The position numbers were made by a program, and so were the translations under genes. Below the pieces are notes generated by a model. The model was given only the letters and a program-made list of their open reading frames with translations. It was not told the origin of the DNA and did no database searches. Shown here piece after piece: positions 1 through 8,245 of a stretch of 64,000 nt of DNA (position 1 is the stretch's first letter; the number at the start of each line of letters is the position of its first letter). The stretch spans positions 1,053,432 through 1,117,431 of the forward strand of contig JAOALD010000001.1 in assembly GCA_025153755.1 (NCBI GenBank), written 5' to 3'. This DNA comes from SAR92 clade bacterium H921 (GTDB taxonomy: Bacteria > Pseudomonadota > Gammaproteobacteria > Pseudomonadales > Porticoccaceae).

Positions 1-966
1 GCTGGCGGATTCAATAATCCCCAAACCATCGCGCAGCCATTGTACAGCGGCCCCGGCAATAAAAATTGACCCCTCCAGAGCATAGGTCGGCTTGCCATCG
101 AGCTGGTAAGCGATGGTGGTCAACAATCTATTTGTTGAGGTAACCGCTGTATCTCCCGTATTGAGAAGTGCAAAACAGCCAGTGCCATAGGTTGATTTCA
201 TCATGCCTACGTCAAAACAGGCTTGGCCCAGAGTGGCGGCTTGCTGATCCCCGGCAACACCGTAAATATTAATAGCTTCGCCCAGTAGGCTGGTGGTGCC
301 AAAGTCTGCGGCACTATCTTTAACCGCGGGGAGCAGAGATCGCGGTACATTAAACAGGGCTAGTAGATCGTCGTCCCAGTCACCGCTGTGAATATTGAAG
401 AGCATAGTGCGGGAGGCATTGGTGGCGTCTGTTGCATGCTGCCCACCAGTGAGATTCCACAGAAGCCAGCTGTCTACCGTGCCAAACGCAAGTTCTCCGC
501 GGTCTGCTCTGGCTCGAGCTCCGTCGACATTGTCGAGAATCCATGCCACCTTGGTCGCAGAGAAATAGGGGTCTAGCAACAGGCCAGTTTTTTCGCTGAC
601 TATGGCTTCAAGGTTCTGATCTTTTAGCTGGTTGCAAAGGGCCGCAGTGCGCCTGTCCTGCCAAACTATGGCGTTATATATGGGTTGGCCAGTTTGACGA
701 TCCCAGATAACGGTTGTTTCCCGCTGATTGGTGATGCCTATGGCGGCAATATCTCTGGCGCTGACACCGGCATTTATCAGAGCCTGTTTAGCAGTGGCTA
801 ATGTCGTATTCCATATATCCATTGGATCATGCTCGACCCAGCCGTCTGCTGGGAAATGCTGAGCGAACTCTTGCTGCGTCTGCTCGACGATCTGATAATT
901 CTGGTCGAACAGAATAGTTCGCGAAGAGGTCGTACCCTGATCTAGGGCCATAATTAAATTGTTCAT
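1..966 (-). CDS. glpK: Glycerol kinase, N-terminal 322 residues (runs off window)
   Basis: ATP-dependent phosphorylation of glycerol to sn-glycerol 3-phosphate in the cytoplasm. The minus-strand frame from the ATG at 964-966 is open to the window edge and begins with the FGGY-kinase phosphate-binding motif LDQGTTSSR (residues 8-16). It continues with [24 protein letters not shown] and [12 protein letters not shown], all typical of GlpK. About 180 C-terminal residues lie outside the window. A good ribosome site (AAGGAAA) precedes the ATG. The RDD membrane protein gene ends 12 bp upstream on the same strand, so the two are probably co-transcribed. No glycerol facilitator or regulator is visible here. 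Confidence 0.95.
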   Translation of the reverse strand, partial: MNNLIMALDQGTTSSRTILFDQNYQIVEQTQQEFAQHFPADGWVEHDPMDIWNTTLATAKQALINAGVSARDIAAIGITNQRETTVIWDRQTGQPIYNAIVWQDRRTAALCNQLKDQNLEAIVSEKTGLLLDPYFSATKVAWILDNVDGARARADRGELAFGTVDSWLLWNLTGGQHATDATNASRTMLFNIHSGDWDDDLLALFNVPRSLLPAVKDSAADFGTTSLLGEAINIYGVAGDQQAATLGQACFDVGMMKSTYGTGCFALLNTGDTAVTSTNRLLTTIAYQLDGKPTYALEGSIFIAGAAVQWLRDGLGIIESAS

Positions 967-978
967 AACTGTTTTCCT

Positions 979-1440
979 TTACTTTTTATCTTTGGCAAGC
1001 AACACCACCTGCGTTGCGCTATAGCGATCATGGAGACATTCTTTGGCGGGTGGTACTAGGCACCACAGATATCCGATACCAGCGAAGGCGAAGGAAAGAG
1101 TCGCCAGCAGACTGCGGCGAATACATTGTTGTGGCGTTGCCAAGGAGCCGTCGGCCTGCTGCAATCGCAAACGCCAGGCTTTCATGCCCAACGTCTGGCC
1201 CTGCTTGCGCCAACAGATAAAGTAGTAGCCACCCAGTGACCCCAGCCAGCCAATCAAACTGAGCCACTGAACAAAGGCATTGGGCTGAATGTCTTCGAGA
1301 TTATCGACGCCGTTAAACAGAATTTTAATGATTAGCAATGCAGCACCGTAGGCTAGGGTGATAGAAAACAATAAAAAAGCATCGTAAATAAGCGCGGCGG
1401 TACGACGCAGTAAATTGGCGGAGGGCAGCTGTTGTGTCAT
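979..1440 (-). CDS. RDD family integral membrane protein
   Basis: A 153-residue inner-membrane protein with the Arg-rich start LLRRTAALIYDAFLL and the later pattern GQTLGMKAWRLRL typical of RDD proteins. Three or four hydrophobic segments are visible, at about residues 16-40, 56-76 and 108-130. The molecular function of most RDD proteins is not known; some have been linked to ion or solute transport. The gene lies 12 bp upstream of glpK on the same strand and is divergent from rlmB, so its promoter should lie between 1441 and 1540. The family call is firm; the role is unknown. Confidence 0.85.
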   Translation of the reverse strand: MTQQLPSANLLRRTAALIYDAFLLFSITLAYGAALLIIKILFNGVDNLEDIQPNAFVQWLSLIGWLGSLGGYYFICWRKQGQTLGMKAWRLRLQQADGSLATPQQCIRRSLLATLSFAFAGIGYLWCLVPPAKECLHDRYSATQVVLLAKDKK

Positions 1441-1544
1441 GGGTCTGTAATCCAGATAATTTATGTTCGAAGTTTGCCCAAAGCCAGTACAATGCGCAAT
1501 CAGCGATTGTCGCTTATGGTTTTTAATATTGGCAGGAGAGTTTT

Positions 1545-2282
1545 GTGGATTGGATTTATGGCATTCATGCGGTGCATACCATGCTTAAGTCGTCACCCCA
1601 TCGGGTGCAGGAGTTGCATGTGCAGCGCGGGCGAACTGATGATCGGTTGCAAAAAATCCAAAAACTAGCAGAGCAACACGGCGTAACCCTTCAATGGGCA
1701 ACGGGTAAGCGCTTAGATGAAAAAGCTCAGGGCCGTCATCAGGGCGTTATGGCGCTGTGCAGTCCCGGCAAAACCTATGATGAAAAATTTTTATTAGATC
1801 TGGCCGAGGACAAAGGTGGTGAAGCGTTCTTTTTGATGCTTGATGGGGTTACTGACCCCCATAATTTGGGTGCATGTTTGCGTTCTGCAGATGGTGCTGG
1901 CGTCGATGCGGTAATCGTGCCCAAGGATAATTCTGTGGGCCTAACCCCTGTTGTAGCTAAGGTCGCCTGCGGCGCTGCCGAAACCATGCCGTTGGTCATG
2001 GTGACTAATTTAACTCGCACCTTGGAAAGGCTTCAGCAGCAGGGTGCTTGGGTAGTGGGAACCGCCGGCGAGGCAGAGCAGTTTATATATGACCTAGATT
2101 TAAAGGGTCCCATGGTCCTAGTTATGGGAGCTGAGGGCACTGGGATGCGTCAGTTGACACGCAAGCAATGTGATTTTCTTGGCAAGTTACCGATGGCGGG
2201 TGAGGTGAGTAGCCTCAATGTGTCCGTAGCTGCGGGTATCTGTCTGTTTGAAATTGTGCGCCAACGCCGCTCGGCGAGTTAA
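1545..2282 (+). CDS. rlmB: 23S rRNA (guanosine-2251-2'-O)-methyltransferase RlmB
   Basis: SPOUT-class methyltransferase that modifies G2251 of 23S rRNA during 50S assembly. The 245 residues show a short N-terminal RNA-binding domain (about 1-75, starting [10 protein letters not shown]) followed by the knotted catalytic domain. Visible SPOUT motifs are [26 protein letters not shown] and the C-terminal [17 protein letters not shown]. The start is GTG, preceded by AGGAGAG at 1534-1540. Length is normal for the family. It stands alone, divergent from the RDD gene. Confidence 0.95.
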   Translation: MDWIYGIHAVHTMLKSSPHRVQELHVQRGRTDDRLQKIQKLAEQHGVTLQWATGKRLDEKAQGRHQGVMALCSPGKTYDEKFLLDLAEDKGGEAFFLMLDGVTDPHNLGACLRSADGAGVDAVIVPKDNSVGLTPVVAKVACGAAETMPLVMVTNLTRTLERLQQQGAWVVGTAGEAEQFIYDLDLKGPMVLVMGAEGTGMRQLTRKQCDFLGKLPMAGEVSSLNVSVAAGICLFEIVRQRRSAS

Positions 2283-2413
2283 AATCTATGGGTTTTATTA
2301 TCAATTTATCGCTGCTGTCTGTTTTGATGGTGCAGACGGTTGGATTTTGATGCCGTAAAATACTAACCTAATTATCATATATGGATCTATTGGTTATCTA
2401 ACTAGGGATTTTA

Positions 2414-2986
2414 ATGAAAACCTCGGAGCTATCTATCTATTCGATTCCCAATTTGTTGAGTCTACTGCGATTAACACTTGTTCCGATGCTGATCGTCTCG
2501 GCGTATATGGGGTGTGTCACAACATTTTTAGTGGTGCTAGCTATTTCCCTGCTCAGTGATGTGCTTGACGGCTATCTGGCGCGCAAGCTCAATCAGGTCA
2601 GTGAGTTGGGGGCTAAGTTAGATAGCTGGGGCGACATGCTCACCTACGGTTCAATGATTCTGGGTCTTTACTGGATTTGGCCCGATGTTTTTTTCGAGCA
2701 GGCGGCCTATTTGCTGGCGACCATGATTTTCTTTATTGCACCTGTGGCTCTGGCCTTGAGTAAGTTTGGTGAGTATCCCAGCTATCATACCTGGGGTGCT
2801 AAGGTTGCGGCGGTGCTGATGGCGCCTGCCTACTATATGTTGGTTTTGTGGGGTGCTGATCAATTTTTCCGCGGGGTCATTTTACTTCATGTGTTGGTGG
2901 CCTGCGAAGAGATTGTGATTACGCTGTTGCTAAGTCGCCCGCGCTCAAATGTTCGCTCTGTTTTCAGTCTCAGGCCAGAGCGTTAA
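2414..2986 (+). CDS. CDP-alcohol phosphatidyltransferase family protein
   Basis: Membrane enzyme of phospholipid synthesis that transfers a phosphatidyl group from a CDP-lipid to an alcohol. Residues about 50-75 carry the full family signature DG-x2-AR-x8-G-x3-D-x3-D, read here as DGYLAR...GAKLDSWGD, which binds the metal and the CDP moiety. About six hydrophobic segments fill the rest of the 190 residues. The start is the ATG at 2414. The acceptor alcohol cannot be told from sequence; glycerol-phosphate (PgsA-like) is one possibility, but an essential PgsA usually sits beside uvrC, which is not seen here. The family is certain, the substrate is not. Confidence 0.85.
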   Translation: MKTSELSIYSIPNLLSLLRLTLVPMLIVSAYMGCVTTFLVVLAISLLSDVLDGYLARKLNQVSELGAKLDSWGDMLTYGSMILGLYWIWPDVFFEQAAYLLATMIFFIAPVALALSKFGEYPSYHTWGAKVAAVLMAPAYYMLVLWGADQFFRGVILLHVLVACEEIVITLLLSRPRSNVRSVFSLRPER

Positions 2987-3069
2987 ATAGATTTATCTGT
3001 CCCTAAGCCGCGGGGTTAAACACCATAAAGAGAGGGACAATCATCCCGACAAACTTTCTCTTTGAGCTG

Positions 3070-3098
3070 TTGCAACCCAGTGACTGAATCACTATAAT
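3070..3098 (+). promoter_or_regulatory. Sigma-70 promoter of the rpsF operon
   Basis: TTGCAA at 3070-3075 and a consensus TATAAT at 3093-3098 are separated by the ideal 17 bp. Transcription would start near 3105, giving a leader of about 97 nt before rpsF. This is the clearest sigma-70 promoter in the window. Confidence 0.75.
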
Positions 3099-3140
3099 TG
3101 CGCGCCACAAAGCGTCTGAGCATAGGTTCAGGCACTCCTT

Positions 3141-3178
3141 GTCTCACTGCAACGACCTAAATGGCGTTAGCGGGAGAC
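3141..3178 (+). promoter_or_regulatory. Candidate S6:S18 autoregulatory leader hairpin
   Basis: In the rpsF leader, GTCTC (3141-3145) can pair with GAGAC (3174-3178), and GCAACG (3149-3154) with CGTT-A-GC (3165-3171), leaving a 10-nt loop and asymmetric internal loops. rpsF leaders in many bacteria carry such a stem, bound by the S6:S18 dimer to repress the operon. The placement just upstream of the rpsF ribosome site (GAGGAG) fits. I could not test it against the Rfam model. Confidence 0.4.
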
Positions 3179-3201
3179 TTTAAAATCCACGAGGAGATAC
3201 A

Positions 3202-3699
3202 ATGCGTCATTACGAAATCGTGTTCCTGGTCCATCCAGATCAGAGCGAGCAAGTTCCGGGTATGGTTGAACGTTATACTGCGTCTGTTACAGCAGGTGGC
3301 GGTTCAGTTCACCGCAAAGAAGACTGGGGTCGTCGTCAACTGGCATACCCGATCAACAAAATTCACAAAGCCCATTACATCCTGATGAACATCGAGTGCG
3401 GTCAGGACGTTCTAGATGAGCTTAATTCAACTTTCCGCTATAACGATGCTGTTTTACGCAGCATGGTTGTTCGTCGCGATGAGGCCGTAACTGGTGATTC
3501 GCCGATTATGAAACTGGAAAATGCTGAGAAAGCTGACAAAGAAGCGCGTGAGCGCCGCAACATTGCTAAAGCTAAGGCCGATGAAGCCAAAGCTGCTGCA
3601 GATGCTGCTGCCGCCGCTGCCGCCGCCGCTGAAGCTCCTGCTGAAGAAGCGCCCGTAACCGAAGAAGCACCTGCTGTCGAAGCGGATAAAGGAGAATAA
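3202..3699 (+). CDS. rpsF: 30S ribosomal protein S6 with long Ala/Glu tail
   Basis: S6 binds the central domain of 16S rRNA together with S18. Residues 1-100 are a standard S6 fold (start [15 protein letters not shown], then KAHYILMN and LRSMVVRR). Residues about 110-165 form an unusually long Lys/Ala helix-like stretch and an Ala/Glu/Pro tail ending DKGE, including a run of nine alanines. In E. coli the S6 C-terminus is glutamylated by RimK, and this tail is of the same acidic kind, though no rimK is in the window. The ribosome site GAGGAG lies 7 bp before the ATG. The rpsR start follows two bases after the stop codon. Confidence 0.97.
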   Translation: MRHYEIVFLVHPDQSEQVPGMVERYTASVTAGGGSVHRKEDWGRRQLAYPINKIHKAHYILMNIECGQDVLDELNSTFRYNDAVLRSMVVRRDEAVTGDSPIMKLENAEKADKEARERRNIAKAKADEAKAAADAAAAAAAAAEAPAEEAPVTEEAPAVEADKGE

Positions 3700-3701
3700 T
3701 C

Positions 3702-3929
3702 ATGGCTAAGTTTGTACGTCGTAGAAAATTTTGTCGTTTCACTGCCGAGGGCGCAACTGAAATTGACTACAAAGATTTAGACACTTTGAAAGGCTATGTT
3801 TCTGAGAGTGGCAAGATCGTTCCCAGTCGCATCACTGGAACCAAAGCACGCTACCAGCGTGAGTTGTCTGAAGCTATCAAGCGCGCGCGTTACATTGCGT
3901 TGCTGCCTTACACAGATAGCCACAAGTAA
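3702..3929 (+). CDS. rpsR: 30S ribosomal protein S18
   Basis: Small-subunit protein that pairs with S6 on the 16S platform. The 75 residues include the conserved N-terminal RRRKFCRF and the core [26 protein letters not shown]. It has normal family length and its own ribosome site (AAAGGAG) inside the end of rpsF. It is the second gene of the rpsF-rpsR-(membrane protein)-rplI operon. Confidence 0.97.
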   Translation: MAKFVRRRKFCRFTAEGATEIDYKDLDTLKGYVSESGKIVPSRITGTKARYQRELSEAIKRARYIALLPYTDSHK

Positions 3930-3945
3930 TTAAGGAATAACGCTC

Positions 3946-4809
3946 TTGCGTGCGCTAGCTGGATTTATTATGCGCGGGCGAACCGAGGCCTGTATCGTGG
4001 CTCTTTTGGGGAACATTTTCCCCTTTGTGAGTCCTGCAGCCATTGGGTTGGTAACACTTCGTAAAGGAAGTGCAGAAGGTGTAATAGTTGCACTGTGGGC
4101 GGTCCTGCCACTGATAGGCACTTTTTATTTTAGCGACGGTAATCAGCTTCTGACTTTAGTGTCCGTGGCTGCACTACTTATGATGGTAGTCTCTGCCAAT
4201 GTGTTGAGAGTTACCGCATCCTGGCAGTGGACCATGATGGTCACTGTGGTGGTAGGTGTGGTTACAGCGCTGAGTTTTGGCGGATTATTTGCTGCGGCGA
4301 TCGATGCCTTTGTGCAGGATGTTGCAGAGGTGTTTGCGCAGCTAGCCAAAGAGCAGGAATTGCAACAGGCACCGTTTGTGCCGGGGCGTCAGTTTATATT
4401 GGGTCTTATGGCCTGGATGTTAACACTCAGCGCAATAGCGAGTTTGTTGGTATCCAGATGGTGGCAAGCGCTGCTGTTTAACCCAGGTGGATTTCAACAG
4501 GAATTCCACAAATTAAGATTAGATAGCAGGTTTGCACTGATGCTGTTGACTGCTGTGATAGCCGGACTGTATTTGCCAAGCGAATACAAACCCTGGTTAC
4601 AGCTGTTGTCAGTACCTTTATTGATCTGCGGGTTGGCTTTGGTTCACCACAGTGTCAGGGTATTAAATGGGGGTGGTCAGTGGCTAGCATTGGTGTATTT
4701 TGGGTTGGTATTTACCGGATCTTTGACAGCAGTACTGCTGTTAACTTTGGGATTTGCTGACAGCATATTGAATTTACGCTCTCGTTTGGCGGCTTTTAAA
4801 AATCGTTAA
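3946..4809 (+). CDS. Multi-spanning membrane protein between rpsR and rplI (DUF2232-like)
   Basis: A 287-residue protein with about eight hydrophobic segments, close to residues 15-35, 38-58, 65-85, 92-115, 150-172, 197-212, 218-236 and 245-272. Pseudomonads and relatives carry an uncharacterised YybS/DUF2232-like membrane protein at exactly this position, and the call rests on that context and topology rather than on a sharp motif. The start is uncertain: a TTG at 3946 after AAGGA, or the ATG at 3970. The rplI ribosome site follows 25-35 bp after the stop. The function is unknown; linkage to ribosomal genes probably gives growth-linked expression. Confidence 0.7.
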   Translation: MRALAGFIMRGRTEACIVALLGNIFPFVSPAAIGLVTLRKGSAEGVIVALWAVLPLIGTFYFSDGNQLLTLVSVAALLMMVVSANVLRVTASWQWTMMVTVVVGVVTALSFGGLFAAAIDAFVQDVAEVFAQLAKEQELQQAPFVPGRQFILGLMAWMLTLSAIASLLVSRWWQALLFNPGGFQQEFHKLRLDSRFALMLLTAVIAGLYLPSEYKPWLQLLSVPLLICGLALVHHSVRVLNGGGQWLALVYFGLVFTGSLTAVLLLTLGFADSILNLRSRLAAFKNR

Positions 4810-4844
4810 TCCTGAGCAGGTAGCAAGAAAAAGAGGTTATTGAG

Positions 4845-5294
4845 ATGGAAGTTATTCTTTTAGAAAAGATTGGCAAGTTGGGCGATATCGGCGACAAGGC
4901 CAATGTAAAAGCGGGCTATGGACGTAATTACTTGGTTCCTCAGGGCAAGGCTGTTTTTGCTACTGAAGCTAATATTGCTGATTTCGAACTGCGCCGTGCA
5001 GATTTAGAGGCTGCTGCTGCCGCGAAGTTGAGCGAAGCTCAGGCTCGCGCTGCTAAGCTTCAAGGCTTGGGTCCAGTGACAATCAGTGCCATTGCCGGTG
5101 ATGAGGGTAAGCTGTTCGGTTCTGTTGGTGTGCGTGAGCTTGAAGACGCGATTAATGCTGCCGGCGGTGAGATTAGCAGGAGCGAGATTAACCTTCCAGA
5201 TGGTGCGTTCCGTCATGTCGGAGAGTTTTCAGTTGAAGTTCAACTGCACCTCGATATTGCTGAGTCAGTTACTGTTGTTATTGAAGCGGAGTAA
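4845..5294 (+). CDS. rplI: 50S ribosomal protein L9
   Basis: L9 bridges the L1 stalk base and helps keep the reading frame. The N-terminal rRNA-binding domain begins [21 protein letters not shown] and has the conserved [10 protein letters not shown] long Ala/Glu connecting helix (about 50-75) leads to the C-terminal domain with KLFGSVG. Length (149) is typical. The last gene of the operon; a strong terminator follows at 5361-5400. Confidence 0.97.
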   Translation: MEVILLEKIGKLGDIGDKANVKAGYGRNYLVPQGKAVFATEANIADFELRRADLEAAAAAKLSEAQARAAKLQGLGPVTISAIAGDEGKLFGSVGVRELEDAINAAGGEISRSEINLPDGAFRHVGEFSVEVQLHLDIAESVTVVIEAE

Positions 5295-5360
5295 CCGCTG
5301 CGCACTGGAGGCCTAAATCTCGTTGATTTAAATTCCAGAGCAACAGTTAAGCATTGCATA

Positions 5361-5400
5361 ACGGCACCGCTTCTTAATAAGATGCAGTGCCGTTTTTGTT
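5361..5400 (+). terminator. Rho-independent terminator after rplI
   Basis: ACGGCAC (5361-5367) pairs perfectly with GTGCCGT (5387-5393), followed by TTTTT and, after one G, seven more T. It ends the rpsF operon before dnaB. Confidence 0.85.
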
Positions 5401-5448
5401 TTTTTAACGGTTAATTACAGAAACTATTATTAGGTAACTATCTCGGGT

Positions 5449-6897
5449 ATGAACGAAGCACTTTTTGCGGAACCTACTATCAGTCAACCACTTCCTCACT
5501 CTATCGAGGCTGAGCAGGCTGTTCTGGGTGGGTTAATGCTCAAAAATGATGCCTTCGATTCAATTGCTGAGGTATTGGCAGACAGCGATTTTTATAGCAC
5601 AGATCACCAATTGATCTTTAATGCCATGCTGAGTCTATCTGCGGATGGCCAACCATTTGACCCGATTACCCTGTCTGAATTCCTACAAAACAACAATGAT
5701 CTCAGTGCCGTTGGCGGTGCCGAGTATCTAGTTGACTTAGCTCACAGCACACCGAGCTCCGCTAATATCAAAGCCTATACGCAAATTGTGCTGGAGCGCT
5801 CGATTGTCCGGCAATTGATCGGAGCGGCCAGTGACATTGTGCGCAAAGGCTATAATCCCCTCGGCTGGGATAGTTCTAAACTGCTAGCCGAAGCCGAGAG
5901 TCGACTTCAAGAAATTATTGAAAATCGGCCAAAAAAGGGTGGCTTTAAGGAAGTTAACTCGCTTATTAAAGAAGCGGTTGATCGCCTTGATGAGCTATTC
6001 AAAAATGACGCCGATATAACTGGTTTGAGCACCGGCTTTGCGGATCTCGATCAGATGACTTCAGGTTGGCAGAAATCAGATTTAATTATTATCGCTGGCC
6101 GACCGTCTATGGGTAAGACTTCATTTGCCATGAATATGGTGGAACACGCCACGTTACACCAGGACCGTCCTGTGTTGGTCTTCTCTCTTGAAATGCCAGC
6201 CAGTAGTCTAGTGATGCGGATGCTCTCTTCGATCGGCAAAATTGATGCAACTCGCATGCGCTCGGGTAACCTAGTGGAAGACGATTGGCCGCGTCTGGGC
6301 AGTGCTGCCCAGCGCCTCAAGGATCGTCCTTTATTTATTGATGATTCTGCTGGTATTACTCCTTTGGAAATGCGCAATCGTATTAAACAGTTTACCCGTG
6401 AGCGGGTTGAACAACTGCGTCAGAAGTGGCATCAGGAACATGGTGCTGATACGCCAGCGGACACCGAGGCGCTCTATGAGCAGGCTCAGCCAGGTATGAT
6501 TATGGTGGATTATCTACAGTTGATGAGTGGTACGAGTTCTACCGAGGGGCGAGTGCAGGAGATCTCACAGATTTCCCGCGAGTTAAAGGGTCTTGCCAGA
6601 GAGTATGAGTGCCCGATGATCGCGCTGTCACAGCTAAGTCGTAATGTTGAGCAACGACCTAACAAGCGACCGGTCAACGCTGATTTGCGCGAATCTGGAG
6701 CCATTGAGCAGGATGCGGATGTTATTGCGTTTATCTATCGCGATGAGGTTTACAACGAAGATAGTCCCGATAAGGGCACCGCAGAAATTATCCTAGGCAA
6801 GCAGCGCAATGGTCCTATCGGGACCTGTCGCTTGATGTTTATGGGCAAGTACACACGCTTTGAGAATCTCGCTGGCGATCACTTCGCCGACAATTAA
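5449..6897 (+). CDS. dnaB: Replicative DNA helicase DnaB
   Basis: Hexameric 5'-3' helicase that opens the replication fork. The N-terminal collar domain begins at LPHSIEAEQAVLGGLM (residues 15-30). The RecA-like motor has Walker A GRPSMGKTS at 217-225, the Walker B strand GMIMVDYLQLM and arginine-finger region YEC...SQLSRNVEQRPNKRP. At 482 residues it is slightly longer than E. coli DnaB; part of the excess is a charged insert (about 325-350, QKWHQEHGADTPADTE) just before Walker B. No intein is present. The gene has its own start region after the rplI terminator and is followed 38 bp later by panC. Confidence 0.97.
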   Translation: MNEALFAEPTISQPLPHSIEAEQAVLGGLMLKNDAFDSIAEVLADSDFYSTDHQLIFNAMLSLSADGQPFDPITLSEFLQNNNDLSAVGGAEYLVDLAHSTPSSANIKAYTQIVLERSIVRQLIGAASDIVRKGYNPLGWDSSKLLAEAESRLQEIIENRPKKGGFKEVNSLIKEAVDRLDELFKNDADITGLSTGFADLDQMTSGWQKSDLIIIAGRPSMGKTSFAMNMVEHATLHQDRPVLVFSLEMPASSLVMRMLSSIGKIDATRMRSGNLVEDDWPRLGSAAQRLKDRPLFIDDSAGITPLEMRNRIKQFTRERVEQLRQKWHQEHGADTPADTEALYEQAQPGMIMVDYLQLMSGTSSTEGRVQEISQISRELKGLAREYECPMIALSQLSRNVEQRPNKRPVNADLRESGAIEQDADVIAFIYRDEVYNEDSPDKGTAEIILGKQRNGPIGTCRLMFMGKYTRFENLAGDHFADN

Positions 6898-6935
6898 AAG
6901 CGCCGTAATAATCCGTTTAAACACAGGTATTTTCA

Positions 6936-7784
6936 ATGAAGGTCTTTCACACCGTCAGTGGCCTTAGAGATGATCTTAACAAAGAGCGTCAGCAGGGTTT
7001 ACGAGTCGGTTTCGTGCCTACCATGGGCAATCTCCACGATGGTCATTTAGCCCTGATTAAGCAGGCTCGTCAAAGTAATGATGTGGTCGTCTGCTCAATT
7101 TTTGTCAATGCACTGCAATTTGGTCTAAATGAGGATTGGGATAAATATCCGCGTACCTATCAGAACGACTGCGATAAACTTCGTGCCGCTGGCTGTGACT
7201 ATCTGTTTCATCCTGATGATATTGAGATGTATCCGAATGGCCTCGATACGCAGAGCCGAGTTATCTGTCCAACTATGACAGATGTTCTGTGTGGTGCCAG
7301 CCGTCCCGGCCATTTTGAAGGTGTGACTACGGTAGTCAGTAAGCTGTTTAATATAGTTCAGCCTGACGAAGCCATCTTTGGTATTAAAGACTATCAGCAA
7401 CTAGCTGTTATTCGTCGCATGGTACAAGACCTGTGCATGCCGGTGCTAATAAGTTCTGCACCGATTCATCGTGAGACTGACGGTTTAGCAATGAGCTCGC
7501 GCAATAGATATATTACCGCCGAAGAGCGGCCCCTGGTGACTGTGCTTAAAGACAGCCTGGAATGGATGGCCGGAGAAATTCAATCTGGTAGTCGTGATTT
7601 CTCTGGATTGGAGGAAGCCGCCAAGGCACGTATTATTGCAGCTGGTTTTAAAATTGATTATGTCACGGCCTGTAACAGCAAGACCTTAGATCTGGCTGCA
7701 CATGACGATATGGAAATTACTGTTCTGGGTGCTATGTTTACTGATGCCGCGAGATTAATTGATAACCTAAGTATTACCCTCTAA
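6936..7784 (+). CDS. panC: Pantothenate synthetase PanC
   Basis: Condenses pantoate and beta-alanine with ATP to make pantothenate (vitamin B5/CoA pathway). The nucleotidyl-transferase HIGH-type motif appears as [18 protein letters not shown] (residues 28-45), with the later [18 protein letters not shown] and MSSRNRYI. Length (282) is standard. The panD gene, which makes the beta-alanine, follows 56 bp downstream, so the pair supplies both steps; panB is not in the window. Confidence 0.96.
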   Translation: MKVFHTVSGLRDDLNKERQQGLRVGFVPTMGNLHDGHLALIKQARQSNDVVVCSIFVNALQFGLNEDWDKYPRTYQNDCDKLRAAGCDYLFHPDDIEMYPNGLDTQSRVICPTMTDVLCGASRPGHFEGVTTVVSKLFNIVQPDEAIFGIKDYQQLAVIRRMVQDLCMPVLISSAPIHRETDGLAMSSRNRYITAEERPLVTVLKDSLEWMAGEIQSGSRDFSGLEEAAKARIIAAGFKIDYVTACNSKTLDLAAHDDMEITVLGAMFTDAARLIDNLSITL

Positions 7785-7840
7785 GTCAATACTGCATCTT
7801 GATCGAGAAATAATTAGTCACTGTAAAAGGATTTATATCT

Positions 7841-8224
7841 ATGCTGTCTACATTCTTAAAAGCTAAATTACATATGGCCTCAGTTACTCAGGCTGAGCTT
7901 TGGTATGACGGATCCTGTGCCATAGATGCCGATCTTTTAGCGCTGTCTGGTATGGAGGAATTTGAGCAGATTGAAATTTATAATGTGACCAATGGGGAAC
8001 GCTTTTCTACCTATATTATTGTCGCTGAAGCTGGTTCAGGGACTATCTCGATGAATGGAGCTGCGGCACGAAAATGCCAGCTAGGTGACAGAATTATAAT
8101 AGCGACCTATGGCCAGTTTTCTAAGACTGAGGCGGCCGAGCACAAACCAAAACTGATTTACTTAAATGATGATAACTCGGTTGAGCGTTCGGCCAATACT
8201 ATTGCCGTGCAACGACCGCAATAA
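7841..8224 (+). CDS. panD: Aspartate 1-decarboxylase proenzyme PanD
   Basis: Makes beta-alanine from aspartate for PanC. It is a pyruvoyl enzyme that self-cleaves at a Gly-Ser bond; the site is seen as [10 protein letters not shown], cleaving before the serine. The conserved [16 protein letters not shown] follows. The 127 residues match the family. The ribosome site AAAGGA precedes the ATG. It is convergent with the batD gene, which ends 21 bp away with no clear terminator between. Confidence 0.96.
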   Translation: MLSTFLKAKLHMASVTQAELWYDGSCAIDADLLALSGMEEFEQIEIYNVTNGERFSTYIIVAEAGSGTISMNGAAARKCQLGDRIIIATYGQFSKTEAAEHKPKLIYLNDDNSVERSANTIAVQRPQ

Positions 8225-8245
8225 ATCCAGTTGCTAACTGTTTCC

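Noticed and set aside
388..576. 62-codon plus-strand frame inside glpK
   Set aside because: The minus strand is clearly glycerol kinase throughout this stretch.
2998..3039. TGTCCCT ... AGGGACA inverted repeat after the phosphatidyltransferase gene
   Set aside because: The loop is about 28 nt and no T run follows, so it is not a convincing terminator.
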